Positions 6,346 through 6,764 of a DNA stretch of 6,764 nucleotides are shown here, piece by piece. The stretch covers positions 1 through 6,764 of the forward strand of contig CAKZNY010000151.1 of the NCBI GenBank assembly GCA_937132145.1, written 5' to 3'. Both the position numbers and the translations under genes were made by a program. The stretch is from an uncultured Paracoccaceae bacterium (GTDB lineage: Bacteria > Pseudomonadota > Alphaproteobacteria > Rhodobacterales > Rhodobacteraceae). Numbering within the stretch: position 1 is the stretch's first letter; the number at the start of each line of letters is the position of its first letter. Under the pieces are notes generated by a model. That model had not been told where the DNA came from and searched no databases. It saw only the letters and a program-made list of their open reading frames with translations.

Positions 6346-6374
6346 TTGTGGAATCCCTTTGTGAAAGGCTAAAC
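6346..6374 (+). promoter_or_regulatory. Candidate tRNA-Ser promoter
   Basis: TTGTGG (6346-6351) and CTAAAC (6369-6374) are separated by 17 bases and would start transcription a few bases before the mature tRNA end at 6383. The -35 half is moderate and the -10 half weak. The spacer contains a small CCTTT-GTG-AAAGG hairpin (6356-6368) of unknown meaning. Readthrough from the EI24 gene is an alternative. Confidence 0.3.
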
Positions 6375-6382
6375 ACCTCCTC

Positions 6383-6472
6383 GGAGACGTGGCCGAGTGG
6401 TCGAAGGCGCTCCCCTGCTAAGGGAGTATACCGGGAACGGTATCGAGGGTTCGAATCCCTTCGTCTCCGCCA
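6383..6472 (+). tRNA. tRNA-Ser (anticodon GCU)
   Basis: A complete 90-base type II tRNA including the encoded CCA end. The acceptor stem GGAGACG (6383-6389) pairs with CGTCTCC (6462-6468), followed by discriminator G and CCA (6470-6472). The D-arm region GGCCGAGTGGTCGAAGGC is serine-like. The anticodon stem CTCCC/GGGAG encloses the loop CTGCTAA with anticodon GCT at 6417-6419, reading AGC and AGU codons. The long variable arm ATACCG-GGAA-CGGTAT (6428-6443) is typical of serine tRNAs. The T-arm GAGGG-TTCGAAT-CCCTT (6445-6461) is intact with one G-U pair. Confidence 0.98.
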
Positions 6473-6491
6473 CCAAGGCGCTATAACTATT

Positions 6492-6527
6492 TGTAATTGC
6501 TGAATATTACATGTTTAAAAATTTTTA
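6492..6527 (+). terminator. Weak AT-rich hairpin after tRNA-Ser
   Basis: TGTAAT (6492-6497) and ATTACA (6506-6511) form a six-pair AT-rich stem with an eight-base loop. The perfect palindrome TAAAAATTTTTA (6516-6527) follows, including a five-T run. It is positioned to end the tRNA transcript, but the stem is weak, so the call is tentative. Confidence 0.25.
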
Positions 6528-6590
6528 CCCCCCAATTGATCCCCCTCCCAAATAGGGACCGACCACGCCGATTTGTTGAACCTGTCAAAT

Positions 6591-6764
6591 ATGCTCATAT
6601 CCCCTACGGTAGGTAGGTGCGATCAACGCCGCAGCTTGAACCCTCGGTTCGTCGAGGCGCTAATGGGATGGCCCACAGGGTGGACCGGCTTCGGCTTTGC
6701 GGCAACGGAGTGGTCCCCTTGGTTGCAGCACATGCGTTCAGAATTCTTGCGGCTCGGTTCAACG
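6591..6764 (+). CDS. Phage-type protein resembling the C-terminal region of DNA methyltransferases, partial
   Basis: A reading frame open from 6540 to the window end; the only ATG near its beginning is at 6591, giving 58 residues in the window. It contains SLNPRFVEALMGWPTGWT (residues 15-32) and then WSPWLQHMRSEFLRLG (41-56). The LNPRFVE-x-LMG-x-P-x-GWT signature, from memory, is common near the C terminus of DNA methyltransferases and related proteins of phages and prophages in alphaproteobacteria. Upstream residues do not look like the rest of such a protein, and there is no ribosome binding site before the ATG. The frame is therefore more likely a 5'-truncated remnant or an element-edge gene than an intact enzyme. 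No catalytic motif is visible in this part. The end lies beyond the window. Confidence 0.42.
   Translation, partial: MLISPTVGRCDQRRSLNPRFVEALMGWPTGWTGFGFAATEWSPWLQHMRSEFLRLGST

Noticed and set aside
6528..6549. Possible G-quadruplex on the minus strand
   Set aside because: Only three separate G-runs of three or more are present; a standard quadruplex needs four.
6445..6680. Direct repeat of the tRNA-Ser 3' end as an attachment site
   Set aside because: I compared the T-arm and acceptor sequence with the bases downstream and found no repeat longer than a few bases within the window. A second copy could only lie outside it.

Overview
The window looks like a chromosomal segment of an alphaproteobacterium, most likely a marine member of the Rhodobacterales (Roseobacter group). 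The grounds are the protein relationships: the MarR-like winged-helix regulator, the YdjA-type nitroreductase joined to an EI24-family membrane protein ahead of a tRNA-Ser gene, and a UspF-like stress protein behind an FNR/FnrL-like box. Base composition is moderate. The taxonomic call is inference from family resemblance, not from a database search.

Layout from left to right. Positions 1-213 (minus strand) hold the first 71 codons of a 5-carboxymethyl-2-hydroxymuconate isomerase family gene that runs off the left edge. A 245-base divergent intergenic region follows. It carries an FNR-type box placed for class II activation, 21 bases before a perfect TATAAT -10 element, driving a UspF-like universal stress protein (459-869, plus). 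Next is a MarR-type winged-helix regulator (916-1425, plus) whose start codon directly abuts a perfect 9-bp inverted repeat. It converges on, and overlaps by four bases, a SulP-family anion transporter (3038-1422, minus). Upstream of the transporter on the same strand, 31 bases away, lies a DEAD-box RNA helicase with a DbpA-type RNA-binding domain and a lysine-rich tail (4845-3070, minus). The helicase and transporter are probably cotranscribed.

A 204-base divergent region separates the helicase from a plus-strand pair with overlapping ends: a YdjA-type nitroreductase (5050-5628) and an EI24/CysZ-like membrane protein (from 5613 or 5625 to 6317). A complete tRNA-Ser(GCU) gene with an encoded CCA end follows (6383-6472). 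After the tRNA the sequence changes character to AT-rich palindromes and C-runs. The window ends inside a reading frame that resembles the C-terminal part of phage-type DNA methyltransferases, lacks a convincing start, and is probably the edge of an integrated element or its remnant.

How the genes work together: most are housekeeping or stress functions without an obvious shared pathway. The best-supported regulatory inference is oxygen-responsive (FNR/FnrL) control of the stress protein. The best-supported operons are helicase-SulP and nitroreductase-EI24. No new multi-gene defence, mobile or biosynthetic system is evident. The points most worth checking are the FnrL promoter, the start-codon-proximal inverted repeat of the regulator, and the phage-like fragment next to tRNA-Ser.
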